A stretch of DNA of 64,000 bases from an uncultured Chryseobacterium sp. (GCA_913778275.1 CAJYWN010000003.1:1-64000), one strand, 5' to 3'; positions 1-8,140 are shown, numbered from the stretch's first letter. The notes: generated from the sequence alone by a model not told the origin. Program-made: numbers and translations.

Positions 1-77
1 CGCCCCCCCCCCCCCCCCCCCGAAACCATAAAAAGAGCTCAGACATGCCGCTCAATCACGGCTAGGGTGGAAGTCGG
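1..77. repeat. Poly-C run plus partial copy of a dispersed repeat
   Basis: The window opens with a run of about 20 C. Bases 30-60 then read AAAAAGAGCTCAGACATGCC followed by GCTCAATCACGG. A clearly related string lies at 10701-10731 (AAAAAAAGCTCAAACAGGCC then GTTCAATCCGG), directly 3' of a perfect 24-bp GC-rich hairpin. I infer that position 1 lies inside the hairpin of another copy, where the assembly or contig broke. No coding sequence is visible before 164. Confidence 0.5.
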
Positions 78-163
78 TACTTTTTAATAGTTAACATGAC
101 GCACTCTATTGCAGCCAGGCTGGAAACTGAAAATTTAGCATTCCCTGCAATTCAAATTCACCA

Positions 164-1165
164 TTACCGATTATATTTCAGCAGTTTATTAATCTTAACC
201 CTTGTTGCCAGCGAAACTTTATAGGCTTCCTCTCTCAGCTTCTGGATTTTACCCACCGGCTGGAAAAATACTTTGCTTTCAAAAGGATTAAATGATAAAA
301 GCTCATTTTCACATAAGTTAGGATCAAGAAGAGCATCTTTTTCTATCATCACTTCCCCGATTTTGATGTACGGTGAATGTTTCCATTCAATATTCAGTTT
401 ATTGATGGGTTGATTTTCAAGATCATAGCAAAGCTGTATATATACGTCGGCAGTGAAAGGATGTAATGTAAAATAATCCTCGATCGCCTCTTTGGACTTC
501 TTATTTTTACCGAATCTTTTGTCGACAGACTGAGGGTTCAGTCGGATCTTCATCATATGGTCTCCCAGAAGGTAAGCGCCTACAGAATGAAAATCAAATG
601 AAAGAATAAAATCATTCCGCTTATTCCAGAGTTTGATGATATTTTTGATGAAAGAAGTGGTCAGTGTCGAAGGAATTACCTTTGCCATTTGGGCAATTAA
701 AGAAAAGCTGCTCCATTTTTTAACATAAAACTCATTCACGGAAGTAAAGAGTTTCAGAAAAGTACTTACGGAATTAATGGGAAACAAAGGAAAATTCACC
801 AGTGGATAATTGGCGAGGAGATCTCCTTTTTCATCTTTTATTTTTACCGCAAAGCCATAAGCGGGAATCTCCTTTGGGGCCCTGCTGATTTTCAGGTGGG
901 CATTGGAAAACCGAACGGTAAGATCATACTGCTCTTTATCAAAGAACTGCTGGAGCACTTCCGGAATATCCTTGCTGATGATAAGTTTGCCGCTAGCCAC
1001 AGCATAGGTTTTAGCATGAGCATTTCTGGTAGCATAATTTACATCGCTCAACGAAGCCGACTGTTCCACAAAATCGGAAATGCTTTTCTTATTGATTTCA
1101 AAAAGTGCTCTTTCCTCGTCAGTCAGCTTATCATAGTTCTTATTATATTTTAATGGATCTGGCAT
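164..1165 (-). CDS. Catalase-like haem protein
   Basis: The 333-residue product belongs to the short catalase-like family, which keeps the haem-binding barrel but lacks the C-terminal part of full catalases (about 480 residues or more). Visible landmarks are the distal HAK motif (His50, in NAHAKTYAVASG), the VRFSN...GFAVKI strand pair around residues 84-108, NFPLFPINS near 123, and a C-terminal R-x3-Y-x6-R (Arg311, Tyr315, Arg322) matching the proximal tyrosine haem ligand of catalases. It has no signal peptide, so it is probably cytoplasmic. Family knowledge allows weak catalase, peroxidase or hydroperoxide-isomerase activity; the exact reaction cannot be read from the sequence. It is transcribed divergently from the FKBP gene and stands alone. 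Confidence 0.8.
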   Translation of the reverse strand: MPDPLKYNKNYDKLTDEERALFEINKKSISDFVEQSASLSDVNYATRNAHAKTYAVASGKLIISKDIPEVLQQFFDKEQYDLTVRFSNAHLKISRAPKEIPAYGFAVKIKDEKGDLLANYPLVNFPLFPINSVSTFLKLFTSVNEFYVKKWSSFSLIAQMAKVIPSTLTTSFIKNIIKLWNKRNDFILSFDFHSVGAYLLGDHMMKIRLNPQSVDKRFGKNKKSKEAIEDYFTLHPFTADVYIQLCYDLENQPINKLNIEWKHSPYIKIGEVMIEKDALLDPNLCENELLSFNPFESKVFFQPVGKIQKLREEAYKVSLATRVKINKLLKYNR

Positions 1166-1288
1166 CAGTTTTTAAATCCAATTATAGCGCCAACTTTCGG
1201 AAATACTGTTAACACAGTATTAAGCATATCTGAATTTTTCAAAATAAAACTTCCGGCATCAGACATCCGGCTTCCCACCCTAAAATCC

Positions 1289-1296
1289 TATCTTTG
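1289..1296 (+). promoter_or_regulatory. -7 element for the FKBP gene
   Basis: TATCTTTG fits the Bacteroidota -7 consensus TAnnTTTG and lies 15 bp before the ATG at 1312, implying a very short 5' leader. No clear -33 TTG is visible. Confidence 0.55.
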
Positions 1297-1311
1297 TAAA
1301 AATTATCAATT

Positions 1312-1746
1312 ATGGGAGTAGCAGATATGTTATTTAAAAGAAAAAAAGAACAGGCAGAGAAAAACCTGAAAGACGGTAAAGAGTATATGGAAGAGTACGC
1401 AAAAAGAGAAACCGTTGTTGAGCTGCCAAGCGGTTTGCAGTACGAAATCCTAAAAGAAGGTGACGGTGAAAAACCGGGCCCGAGATCTACCGTAAAATGC
1501 CACTATCATGGAACAACCATTACAGGAAAGGTTTTCGACAGCTCTGTAAAAAGAGGAACACCTGCATCTTTTCCGCTTAATAAAGTTATTAAAGGCTGGA
1601 CGGAGGCGCTTCAGCTGATGCCTGTAGGTAGCAAATGGAGACTCATCATTCCGCCGCATCTGGCTTATGGAGATCAGCAGATCAGCAAGGAAATCGGACC
1701 CAACAGTACCCTCATTTTTGAAGTGGAACTTTTGGAGATTAAGTAA
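1312..1746 (+). CDS. FKBP-type peptidyl-prolyl cis-trans isomerase
   Basis: This 144-residue protein catalyses cis-trans isomerisation of X-Pro peptide bonds. Residues about 1-35 form a charged helical extension (FKRKKEQAEKNLKDGKEYM), followed by the FKBP domain. The domain shows VKCHYHGTTITGKVFDSS, the active-site segment VIKGWTEALQLMPVGSKW and the closing strand IPPHLAYGD...IGPNSTLIFEVELLEI. No signal peptide is present, so it is likely cytosolic, unlike many Bacteroidota FKBPs, which are exported. It is a single-gene unit with a -7 element just upstream and a terminator at 1769-1799. Confidence 0.93.
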   Translation: MGVADMLFKRKKEQAEKNLKDGKEYMEEYAKRETVVELPSGLQYEILKEGDGEKPGPRSTVKCHYHGTTITGKVFDSSVKRGTPASFPLNKVIKGWTEALQLMPVGSKWRLIIPPHLAYGDQQISKEIGPNSTLIFEVELLEIK

Positions 1747-1768
1747 TTTTCTTTTAAAAATAAATTTA

Positions 1769-1799
1769 AAATTTACCTGATTATCGGGTAAATTTTTTT
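1769..1799 (+). terminator. Intrinsic terminator after FKBP gene
   Basis: AAATTTACC pairs with GGTAAATTT around a 9-nt loop and runs into seven T residues. Confidence 0.8.
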
Positions 1800-1858
1800 A
1801 TTTATGTATATTAGTATTAGATTATTGATGTATTTTTTTTATCCATAATGATACAGTA

Positions 1859-2809
1859 ATGAAAAGGATATTTTATTTTTTGGCTTTTTTTTCTATTTTC
1901 ACTTCGTGCGCTTCAAAGAAAAATCAGGCAATCAGGCAAAATATTCTTACCCTGAAAGACAGCTATTGCAAGGCTCCGTTTCAATACAAGTATGCCAATA
2001 AGCTGCCTTCCTATAATTCAGATTCCATTATTGCAGCCAACAAAGACCTGAAGAATCACTTTTCAGACCAGAGCATTTTAATTCTGAATGCCTTGAATAA
2101 TCTTGATGAAGTTCATGAAATCATGAATCTTAAAAAAGATAATTCACTCGAATCACAGGTAAAAGTTCTGCAGCTCAAAAGCAAGATCAACAACAAAATA
2201 ACCATTGCATTAACTGAACTAGACGCTGTAGCCGCAGAATTCGACTGCGAGGGAGAAAGAGTGGCGCAGATTGGAAATTACGTCGATAATTTAAACGATT
2301 CCAGAAACAACAACCTTATTCTGCTTTCAATCGTAACGGGAGCTGCCGCTTCTGTAGCAGGTGGAATTGTGAAAGATAATGGCTGGAGCAGCGCAATAGA
2401 TATTGGCGGAGGTGTTTTGGGAGCAGGTTTCGGCTTGGCAACCTTAAATCCGAAAGGAAAAAAAGTAGAGTTTATCCATCAGAGAAATCTGTTGAGAGAT
2501 GTCTGGAATGAAAAACTCCAATCTCCGAATTTCCCGCCGTTTGTCTGGTATATGTATACCGAAAGAAAATTCTCTAATAAAGACGGAGTGCCTATTGTGC
2601 AAAGCATTAAAAAAAGATGGCTGCATTTTCAGTTTGATAATAATTTAAAAGCAGCGAATGAGTCAGTTATCTTTAGTGATGGAGGATATTACAGATCAGC
2701 CGACCTTCACAACCGTGCAGCGATGCTCAACCAGATGCAGTCTGCCACAAGAACAATTAATCAGAATATCAATTATCTTCTTCTGGATTTAGATAAGCTT
2801 ATTCTTTAA
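1859..2809 (+). CDS. Hypothetical lipoprotein with glycine-rich hydrophobic segment
   Basis: I do not recognise a named family. The N terminus is a lipoprotein signal (hydrophobic residues 3-15, lipobox ending TSC, Cys17). The middle is helical and polar (residues 40-150). Around residues 160-200 there is a glycine- and alanine-rich hydrophobic stretch (VTGAAASVAGGIVKDNG, then GGGVLGAGFGLA) resembling glycine-zipper segments that insert in or lie along membranes. The C-terminal third is rich in aromatic and charged residues. It is probably an outer-membrane or periplasmic lipoprotein. It lies between the FKBP terminator and the Rrf2 gene, with no clear functional partner. Confidence 0.75.
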   Translation: MKRIFYFLAFFSIFTSCASKKNQAIRQNILTLKDSYCKAPFQYKYANKLPSYNSDSIIAANKDLKNHFSDQSILILNALNNLDEVHEIMNLKKDNSLESQVKVLQLKSKINNKITIALTELDAVAAEFDCEGERVAQIGNYVDNLNDSRNNNLILLSIVTGAAASVAGGIVKDNGWSSAIDIGGGVLGAGFGLATLNPKGKKVEFIHQRNLLRDVWNEKLQSPNFPPFVWYMYTERKFSNKDGVPIVQSIKKRWLHFQFDNNLKAANESVIFSDGGYYRSADLHNRAAMLNQMQSATRTINQNINYLLLDLDKLIL

Positions 2810-2819
2810 GAAAATTTAA

Positions 2820-2840
2820 ATGTAATAAATTTTGTTACAT
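2820..2840. promoter_or_regulatory. Candidate Rrf2-family operator, copy 1
   Basis: ATGTAA-N9-TTACAT is a perfect 6-bp-arm palindrome. It contains the TTTG at 2831-2834 that would serve as the -33 element of the regulator gene. The same arms and spacing recur at 3303-3323 before the next gene, so autorepression is the simple inference. Confidence 0.6.
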
Positions 2841-2862
2841 TAAAGAAAATGTTTTACATTTG
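2831..2862 (+). promoter_or_regulatory. Promoter of the Rrf2 regulator gene
   Basis: TTTG at 2831-2834 and TACATTTG at 2855-2862 match the Bacteroidota -33 and -7 elements with a 20-bp spacer. The -7 element lies downstream of the alternative ATG at 2849, which supports translation starting at 2876. Confidence 0.7.
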
Positions 2863-2875
2863 TACCGTAATTACA

Positions 2876-3286
2876 ATGAACAATACAAGATTTGCTACGG
2901 CAATACATATAATGACTCTGCTTTCAGATGCTGCCCAGGAATGGTTTACCTCCGAGTGGCTGGCCGGAAGCATTAATATAAATCCTGTTATCGTTCGTAA
3001 AGAATTGAGCGTTCTGAGAGAAGCAGGATTAATTATCAGCAGACAGGGCAAAGAAGGGGGAAGCAGGCTTGCCAGAAATGCAGATGCCATAAAAATTTCC
3101 GAAATTTATCTTGCTGTAAAAAATACGGAAGTGTTGGGAAAGAAGAATAATAATCCGAATCCTGCATGTACCGTAGGAAAGGATATCAACAAACATTTGG
3201 ATACATTATTTTCTGAAACAGATCAACTGGTCCTCAATTTCCTGGGAGAAAAAAGCCTGAAGGATTTTGTTGATCATTTCGGCTAA
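2876..3286 (+). CDS. Rrf2-family transcriptional regulator (YwnA-like)
   Basis: This 136-residue winged-helix repressor matches the Rrf2 family: N-terminal RFATAIHIMTLLSD helix, recognition region INPVIVRKELSVLREAGLI and wing RQGKEGGSRLA. Only one cysteine (Cys98, in NPACTVGKD) is present, so an Fe-S cluster of the IscR or NsrR type is unlikely. A single-cysteine redox or electrophile sensor, as proposed for YwnA-like members, fits better. The longer frame from 2849 would begin inside the promoter, so the start at 2876 is preferred. The adjacent NAD(P)-binding gene recalls the Bacillus ywnA-ywnB pair, and both genes carry the same upstream palindrome. Confidence 0.88.
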   Translation: MNNTRFATAIHIMTLLSDAAQEWFTSEWLAGSININPVIVRKELSVLREAGLIISRQGKEGGSRLARNADAIKISEIYLAVKNTEVLGKKNNNPNPACTVGKDINKHLDTLFSETDQLVLNFLGEKSLKDFVDHFG

Positions 3287-3302
3287 AAAAATTTGATTAT
3301 AA

Positions 3303-3323
3303 ATGTAACAAGATATATTACAA
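3303..3323. promoter_or_regulatory. Candidate Rrf2-family operator, copy 2
   Basis: ATGTAA-N9-TTACAA repeats the arms of the 2820-2840 palindrome with identical 9-bp spacing and 11 of 12 arm bases identical. It lies 22 bp before the ATG at 3346. Confidence 0.6.
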
Positions 3324-3345
3324 TTAATTTTAAAAATAAGATATT

Positions 3346-3996
3346 ATGAAAAAAGTAGCAGTAATCGGCGCTACAGGATTTGTAGGCACAAAGGTTGTGA
3401 ATGAATTATCAAACAGAGGGTACGAAGTGGAAGCTGTCGTAAGAGATGCTTCAAAAGTTCAGCAAAATGAAAATGTAACAGCTAAAAGTGTTGATGTAAA
3501 TAATGTAGATGAACTGGCAGAAGCTCTTAAAGGAAACGATGCGGTAATCAGCGCTTTTAACGCCGGCTGGACGAATCCCAATTTATATGATGATTTCCTG
3601 AACGGATCTGTCAATATCGAAAAGGCGGTCGAAAAATCAGGGGTAAAAAGATTTATTACCGTAGGTGGAGCGGGAAGCCTGTATATTAATGGTAAACAAT
3701 TGGTGGACGGGCCGGATTTTCCTGCTGAAATTAAGCCGGGAGCCACTGCTGCAAGGGACTATTTAAATAAAATAAAAGAAAACAAGATCCTCGACTGGAC
3801 CTTCTTCAGCCCAGCTATCGAAATGCATCAGGGAACCGCAGGTGTAAGAACAGGAAAATACAGAACAGCTCTTGAAAATCCTGTATTCGATGAAAACGGC
3901 AGAAGTGTTCTCTCGGTGGAAGATGTAGCGGTAGCTCTTGTTGATGAGCTTGAGCAGAACAATCATATCAAACAGCGCTTTACAGCAGCTTATTAG
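3346..3996 (+). CDS. NAD(P)-binding oxidoreductase, YwnB-like
   Basis: The 216-residue protein is an atypical short-chain dehydrogenase (NmrA/YwnB-like). It starts with the Rossmann nucleotide motif VIGATGFVGTKVVNEL (residues 5-20) and an Arg-containing strand end (EAVVRDASKV) that usually selects NADP(H). The mid-protein VGGAGSLYI and WTFFSPA segments are typical of this group. The catalytic Tyr-x3-Lys of classical SDRs is not evident, so a flavin/quinone-reductase-like or regulatory role is possible. It follows the Rrf2 gene by 59 bp and shares its putative operator, so it is probably the regulator's main target. Confidence 0.87.
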   Translation: MKKVAVIGATGFVGTKVVNELSNRGYEVEAVVRDASKVQQNENVTAKSVDVNNVDELAEALKGNDAVISAFNAGWTNPNLYDDFLNGSVNIEKAVEKSGVKRFITVGGAGSLYINGKQLVDGPDFPAEIKPGATAARDYLNKIKENKILDWTFFSPAIEMHQGTAGVRTGKYRTALENPVFDENGRSVLSVEDVAVALVDELEQNNHIKQRFTAAY

Positions 3997-4005
3997 GATT
4001 AAAAA

Positions 4006-4036
4006 ATTTCGGCGGCACCAAAGGTGCCGCCGAAAT
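4006..4036 (-). terminator. GC-rich terminator between convergent genes
   Basis: ATTTCGGCGGCACC pairs perfectly with GGTGCCGCCGAAAT around an AAA loop. Six A residues on the 5' side give a U-tract on the minus strand, so it best serves the M23 gene. It may also slow plus-strand transcription of the YwnB-like gene. Confidence 0.85.
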
Positions 4037-4060
4037 CCTATCAATATAATTAATCATAAA

Positions 4061-5059
4061 TTATAAACTCATAAACAGTTTCGGATTTACCGGACTGTTA
4101 TTTTTATGTACCTCATAATGAAGATGAGGCCCCGTAGAACGACCGGAATTTCCGGATTTGGCAATTACCTGCCCCACCTTTACCTTATCATTTACTTTGG
4201 CAACAAGCTGAGACAAATGTCCGTAAAGCGTTGCTAAACCATTCCCGTGAGAAACGATAACACAGTTTCCGTAACCGCCTTTCTGACCTGAGAAAATAAC
4301 GGTTCCCGCAGCAGTAGCAACAACATCGGAACCAAAAGGAACAGCAATATCCAGTCCTTTGTGAAACTGCATCTGATCTGCTTCGGCAGGCGGATTGTTT
4401 TTCTCTGCAGGCTTTGCATTAGTTGCAATAGCAGGCGAATTATTTGTGGGAGGAGCTGTTGAACTGACTTTCGGTGTCACCATAACCTTTACCTGTCTTT
4501 TCTCACCGTAGCTGTCTGTTACTTCTATAATTTTTTCCACAGGTTCTGCTTTCACTTCAGGAGCTGGAGCAGCGACTGCAGGTTTTGCAGTATTGTTTTT
4601 TATGGAAGCAAAAACGGTTTTAAAGGGAATAGGATTTTTTCTGATCCCGAAATTAGATGAAATATATCCTTCAGTAGGCATTCCCAAAGGAACCTGAAGC
4701 AGCTTTTTCTGAATATCCATCAGATACTGGCTGTATCGGTTGGCCTGTTTCGCAAGATAAACGGAATTGGAAATGCTGTCTTTATCCAATACTTCCAGCT
4801 TTACATTCGGCACGTCTTTTGACTTCAGGAAAGAATTAAGCTGTGCTACGGTCTGATCTACTAATGTAAGATCTGTTTTCATTTTTAAGTAATCCACACT
4901 GTCTTTTTCAGTGTTTATTTTTACAAGGTTTACTTCATAGTTTTTGTCATCCTTTTGGGAGTACAGCTTTGCAATGAAGATTCCCTGCGCAAAAACGATC
5001 AGTAAAAGAGCTCCCAAAAGCACATTTACGTTTTTTTTGCTGCTTAGAAATTTTTTCAT
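4061..5059 (-). CDS. M23 (LytM) family metallopeptidase, membrane anchored
   Basis: This 332-residue protein has one N-terminal membrane segment (residues 13-31), a helical periplasmic region (about 40-125) and a C-terminal LytM domain, which cleaves peptidoglycan cross-links or activates amidases. The zinc ligands are all present: His233 and Asp237 (HKGLD), His314 (HLH), with His281 and His312 as catalytic histidines. The domain is interrupted: FGIRKNPI (137-144) is separated from HKGLD by about 88 Pro/Ala/Lys-rich residues, whereas most family members have only a short loop there. It is a monocistronic unit with its own -7 element at 5101-5108 and a terminator downstream. Confidence 0.92.
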   Translation of the reverse strand: MKKFLSSKKNVNVLLGALLLIVFAQGIFIAKLYSQKDDKNYEVNLVKINTEKDSVDYLKMKTDLTLVDQTVAQLNSFLKSKDVPNVKLEVLDKDSISNSVYLAKQANRYSQYLMDIQKKLLQVPLGMPTEGYISSNFGIRKNPIPFKTVFASIKNNTAKPAVAAPAPEVKAEPVEKIIEVTDSYGEKRQVKVMVTPKVSSTAPPTNNSPAIATNAKPAEKNNPPAEADQMQFHKGLDIAVPFGSDVVATAAGTVIFSGQKGGYGNCVIVSHGNGLATLYGHLSQLVAKVNDKVKVGQVIAKSGNSGRSTGPHLHYEVHKNNSPVNPKLFMSL

Positions 5060-5100
5060 TCTTCTTCTCTTAGTATAATTACAAAACGATTTTAAGCATG

Positions 5101-5108
5101 CAAATTTA
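5101..5108 (-). promoter_or_regulatory. -7 element for the M23 peptidase gene
   Basis: On the minus strand this reads TAAATTTG (TAnnTTTG), 41 bp before the ATG at 5059. No -33 TTG is evident. Confidence 0.5.
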
Positions 5109-5260
5109 CATAAAATACATTTTGCTGCTTATGTTTAATAAAAAAATAATTATTTCTATAATTAACGGAGAATTAAGCATTTCATTGTATGGATACATTA
5201 ATTTTAAAATAAAATAGCTTTTATCATACCCCGAAAAGTTCTCATCATTCTTTGTTTTAA

Positions 5261-5268
5261 TATATTTG
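5261..5268 (+). promoter_or_regulatory. -7 element for gpsA
   Basis: TATATTTG matches TAnnTTTG and sits 17 bp before the gpsA ATG, giving a very short leader. Confidence 0.6.
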
Positions 5269-5285
5269 CAGTTCACATTTCTATT

Positions 5286-6323
5286 ATGGCTAAAAAGAAA
5301 ACGAATACAGAATCGAATCCGAAAAAAAGCAAAAATGATGTTGCCGTAGGTGTGGTAGGAAGCGGAAGTTTTGCAACGGCTATCGTAAAAATGCTGGTTG
5401 AAAACTGTAAAACGGTACATTGGTGCGTAAGAAACGAATATGTAAAAGGTGCGATCGAACAGAGAGGCCACAATCCAACTTATCTTACCGCAGTTAACTT
5501 CAATCTGAAAAACTTAAAGCTAACCACGGATATCAATGAGCTTGTTACCGCATGTGAAACCATCGTTCTGGCAACGCCTTCCATTTATCTTTCCGATACG
5601 TTGGATAAAATGACCTGTGATTATAAAAACAAAATTTTTGTTTCTGCCATTAAAGGGATCATTCCTAAGGTAAATGACGTTGTAGCCCATTATCTGAGAG
5701 ACGAATTTAAAATAGGCTTCCGCAATCAGGCAGTTATTGCAGGGCCTTGTCACGCAGAAGAGGTTGCAATGGAAAGACTTTCTTATCTTACCATAGCCAC
5801 AGTGGAAGATGAAACTTCCGAAAAGCTGGTCAATATTTTCAATTCAGATTTTATTAAGGTACATTCCAGCAAAGATATTTTAGGAAATGAATACAGCGCA
5901 ATCCTTAAAAATATTTTTGCTATTGGAGCCGGAATTGCAAGCGGTTTAGGGTACGGAGACAACTTCACCGCTGTTTTCGTATCAAATGCCATCCGTGAAA
6001 TGGAAACTTTCCTGGAGTCCATCTACGAAGCGCCGAGAGATGTCAATGAAAGTGCTTATCTCGGAGATTTACTGGTAACAGCATATTCACTATTCTCAAG
6101 AAACAGAAACTTAGGAAACCTCATCGGAAAAGGGTATACCGTAAAATCGGCAATCCAGTCGATGAACATGATTGCAGAAGGATATTACGCTGCAGATTCC
6201 ATTTATAAAACATCAAAAGATAAAGGTTTAAAACTTCCTATCGTCGATACCATTTACGGTATTTTATACGAAGGTAAAAATGCCGAAAAACAATTCAAAA
6301 AACTGACAACAAAATTAAATTAA
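5286..6323 (+). CDS. gpsA: NAD(P)H-dependent glycerol-3-phosphate dehydrogenase
   Basis: GpsA reduces dihydroxyacetone phosphate to sn-glycerol 3-phosphate for phospholipid synthesis in the cytoplasm. The 345-residue protein has a Lys-rich N-terminal extension of about 20 residues, then VGVVGSGSFATAIVKML (nucleotide binding), FVSAIKG (substrate lysine), AGPCHAEEVAMER (in place of the usual GPSFA-type motif), LKNIFAIGAGIASGLGYGDN (catalytic lysine helix) and FSRNRNLGNLIGKG (phosphate and 2'-phosphate region). These variant motifs are common in Bacteroidota as I recall. It is a single-gene unit with a -7 element at 5261 and a hairpin at 6342-6390. Confidence 0.95.
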   Translation: MAKKKTNTESNPKKSKNDVAVGVVGSGSFATAIVKMLVENCKTVHWCVRNEYVKGAIEQRGHNPTYLTAVNFNLKNLKLTTDINELVTACETIVLATPSIYLSDTLDKMTCDYKNKIFVSAIKGIIPKVNDVVAHYLRDEFKIGFRNQAVIAGPCHAEEVAMERLSYLTIATVEDETSEKLVNIFNSDFIKVHSSKDILGNEYSAILKNIFAIGAGIASGLGYGDNFTAVFVSNAIREMETFLESIYEAPRDVNESAYLGDLLVTAYSLFSRNRNLGNLIGKGYTVKSAIQSMNMIAEGYYAADSIYKTSKDKGLKLPIVDTIYGILYEGKNAEKQFKKLTTKLN

Positions 6324-6341
6324 TGCTGCATATATAAGATC

Positions 6342-6396
6342 AGCATGGTATCATCCGGATAATATGAATTATCTACAATGATACCATGCTTATTTT
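6342..6396 (+). terminator. Long hairpin terminator after gpsA
   Basis: Perfect 13-bp arms (AGCATGGTATCAT / ATGATACCATGCT) enclose an inner 6-bp stem (GATAAT / ATTATC with a 4-nt loop), followed by a T-rich stretch. The rest of 6397-6563 is AT-rich and I see no gene in it. Confidence 0.7.
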
Positions 6397-6563
6397 TCAG
6401 GCATTGCAATAGGATATAACTTGATTCACCTTTTCTCGATCTTTTCTTTAACTTCAGCTTAAATTTAAGCCTCAACCTCAACTTAAAAATGATGTTAAAT
6501 ATCCATAAACAGCCCTTCATTTTAAGAACTTTTCCCGAACTTTGAGATAATAAAATTTAAATT

Positions 6564-8069
6564 ATGTCACAATCGCTTACAAGCAGAACGCCGAAACCCA
6601 AATACGATATTGTTCTCATAGGTGGCGGAATTATGAGTGCCACTTTAGCTACATTATTACATGAATTTGATCCCGGTCTTGAAATCGCTATTTTCGAAAG
6701 GTTGGGAAGGTTTGCCAAAGAAAGCACGGCTGCCTGGAATAATGCAGGAACAGGTCATTCCGCGTTTTGTGAGCTCAACTATACCCCCGAAAAACCGGAC
6801 GGAACAATCGATATCTCCAAAGCAGAAAGCATCGCCGAGCAATTTGAAATTTCAAAGCAGTTTTGGTCATATTTAATCAGTAAAGGATATATTCAGCAGC
6901 CGAAGGATTTTATCAATTCCTGTCCGCACATGAGCCTGGTGTTTGGTGAAAAAGATGCTGAATACCTGAAAAATCGCCATCAGAAAATGTCGGAATCTGT
7001 TCTGTTTAAAGGCATGGAATTCACCACGGATCACGATAAACTGAAAGAGTGGATCCCCCTTGTGATGAGCAAAAGAAATGGTTCTGAAGTAATGGCCGCC
7101 ACCAAAATGGACATGGGAACCGATGTTAATTTCGGAACGCTTACCAGAAAAATGGGAAGGCATTTGCTGGAGGATTCCAATGTTGAAGTTTTTCTTTATC
7201 ACGAAGTAAAAGATATTGATCCTAAAGAAGACGGAACCTGGGAGATGAAGGTAAAAGACAGAATTCACAACCATAAGCAGGAAGTGGAAGCAGATTTTGT
7301 ATTCATCGGAGCAGGAGGGTATGCGTTGCCGTTGCTGGACAGCTCGGATATTAAAGAAAGCGAAGGCTACGGAGGTTTTCCGGTTTCCGGGCAGTGGCTG
7401 GTAAGTCATAATCAGGAATTGGTGGAAAAACATAATGCAAAAGTGTATACGCAGGCAACAGTAGATGCACCTCCAATGTCAGTGCCTCACTTGGATTTGA
7501 GAATTATTGATGGTGAAAAAGCTTTATTGTTCGGACCTTTTGCAGGGTTTTCAACAAAATTCCTGAAGGAAGGAAGCTATCTGGATCTTCCGGAGAGCGT
7601 GAATACAAAAAACCTGAGATCACTTTTCGGAGCATGGTGGCACAATATTCCTTTAACAAAATATCTTATTCAGCAGGTGGCCATGACAAAAGCCCAGAGA
7701 ATCCAGCATTTAAGAGAATTTATTAAAGATGCCAAAGAAGAGGACTGGGAACTTAAAGTGGCCGGACAAAGAGTGCAGATCATTAAAAAAGATGAAAAAG
7801 ACGGCGGAAAACTGGAGTTCGGGACCGAAGTCGTAGTCAATAAAAAAGGAACCATCGCGTCTTTATTAGGTGCTTCACCGGGCGCATCAACGGCTGTTTA
7901 CGCCATGCTTAACGTTCTTGAGAAGTGCTTCCCTGAAAAGCTCCACGGAGAATGGAAAGACAAGCTGATCGAAATGATTCCTTCCTACGGACAAAAGCTG
8001 GCTGCCAATCCGGAACTTACAGAGAAAGTAAGAAATTATACCAAAGAAAAATTAGAACTTAAATATTAA
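6564..8069 (+). CDS. mqo: Malate:quinone oxidoreductase
   Basis: Mqo is a membrane-associated FAD enzyme of the TCA cycle that oxidises malate to oxaloacetate and passes electrons to the quinone pool. The 501-residue length fits the family. The N terminus carries the dinucleotide-binding motif VLIGGGIMSATLATLL (residues 17-32), followed by the family-typical ERLGRFAKESTAAWNNAGTG and HSAFCELNYTP. Further family segments are FIGAGGYALPLL, GFPVSGQWL, LFGPFAGFSTKFLK and the C-terminal LLGASPGASTAV. It is monocistronic; the following 70 bp hold an inverted-repeat cluster. Confidence 0.96.
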   Translation: MSQSLTSRTPKPKYDIVLIGGGIMSATLATLLHEFDPGLEIAIFERLGRFAKESTAAWNNAGTGHSAFCELNYTPEKPDGTIDISKAESIAEQFEISKQFWSYLISKGYIQQPKDFINSCPHMSLVFGEKDAEYLKNRHQKMSESVLFKGMEFTTDHDKLKEWIPLVMSKRNGSEVMAATKMDMGTDVNFGTLTRKMGRHLLEDSNVEVFLYHEVKDIDPKEDGTWEMKVKDRIHNHKQEVEADFVFIGAGGYALPLLDSSDIKESEGYGGFPVSGQWLVSHNQELVEKHNAKVYTQATVDAPPMSVPHLDLRIIDGEKALLFGPFAGFSTKFLKEGSYLDLPESVNTKNLRSLFGAWWHNIPLTKYLIQQVAMTKAQRIQHLREFIKDAKEEDWELKVAGQRVQIIKKDEKDGGKLEFGTEVVVNKKGTIASLLGASPGASTAVYAMLNVLEKCFPEKLHGEWKDKLIEMIPSYGQKLAANPELTEKVRNYTKEKLELKY

Positions 8070-8073
8070 AAAA

Positions 8074-8130
8074 GTGAATAGTGAAGGGGCAATAGTCGAT
8101 TAAATTCACTATTGGGCATTCACTGTTCAC
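8074..8130. repeat. Nested inverted repeats after mqo
   Basis: GTGAATAGTGAA (8074-8085) and TTCACTGTTCAC (8119-8130) are inverted with one mismatch. CAATAGT (8090-8096) and ACTATTG (8108-8114) nest inside. It could end mqo transcription, but it lacks a proper T-run and its arms look like internally repeated GTGAA units. Confidence 0.5.
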
Positions 8131-8140
8131 AACAAAAAAT

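Noticed and set aside
5106..5471. 121-codon minus-strand frame across the gpsA start
   Set aside because: Overlaps the gpsA promoter and N terminus on the other strand; AT-rich and unlike a real protein.
6320..6520. 66-codon minus-strand frame after gpsA
   Set aside because: It spans the terminator hairpin and AT-rich repeats of K/L codons; no promoter and no protein-like pattern.
6873..7433. 186-codon frame antisense to mqo
   Set aside because: Shadow of mqo codon use; Phe/His-rich with no family features.
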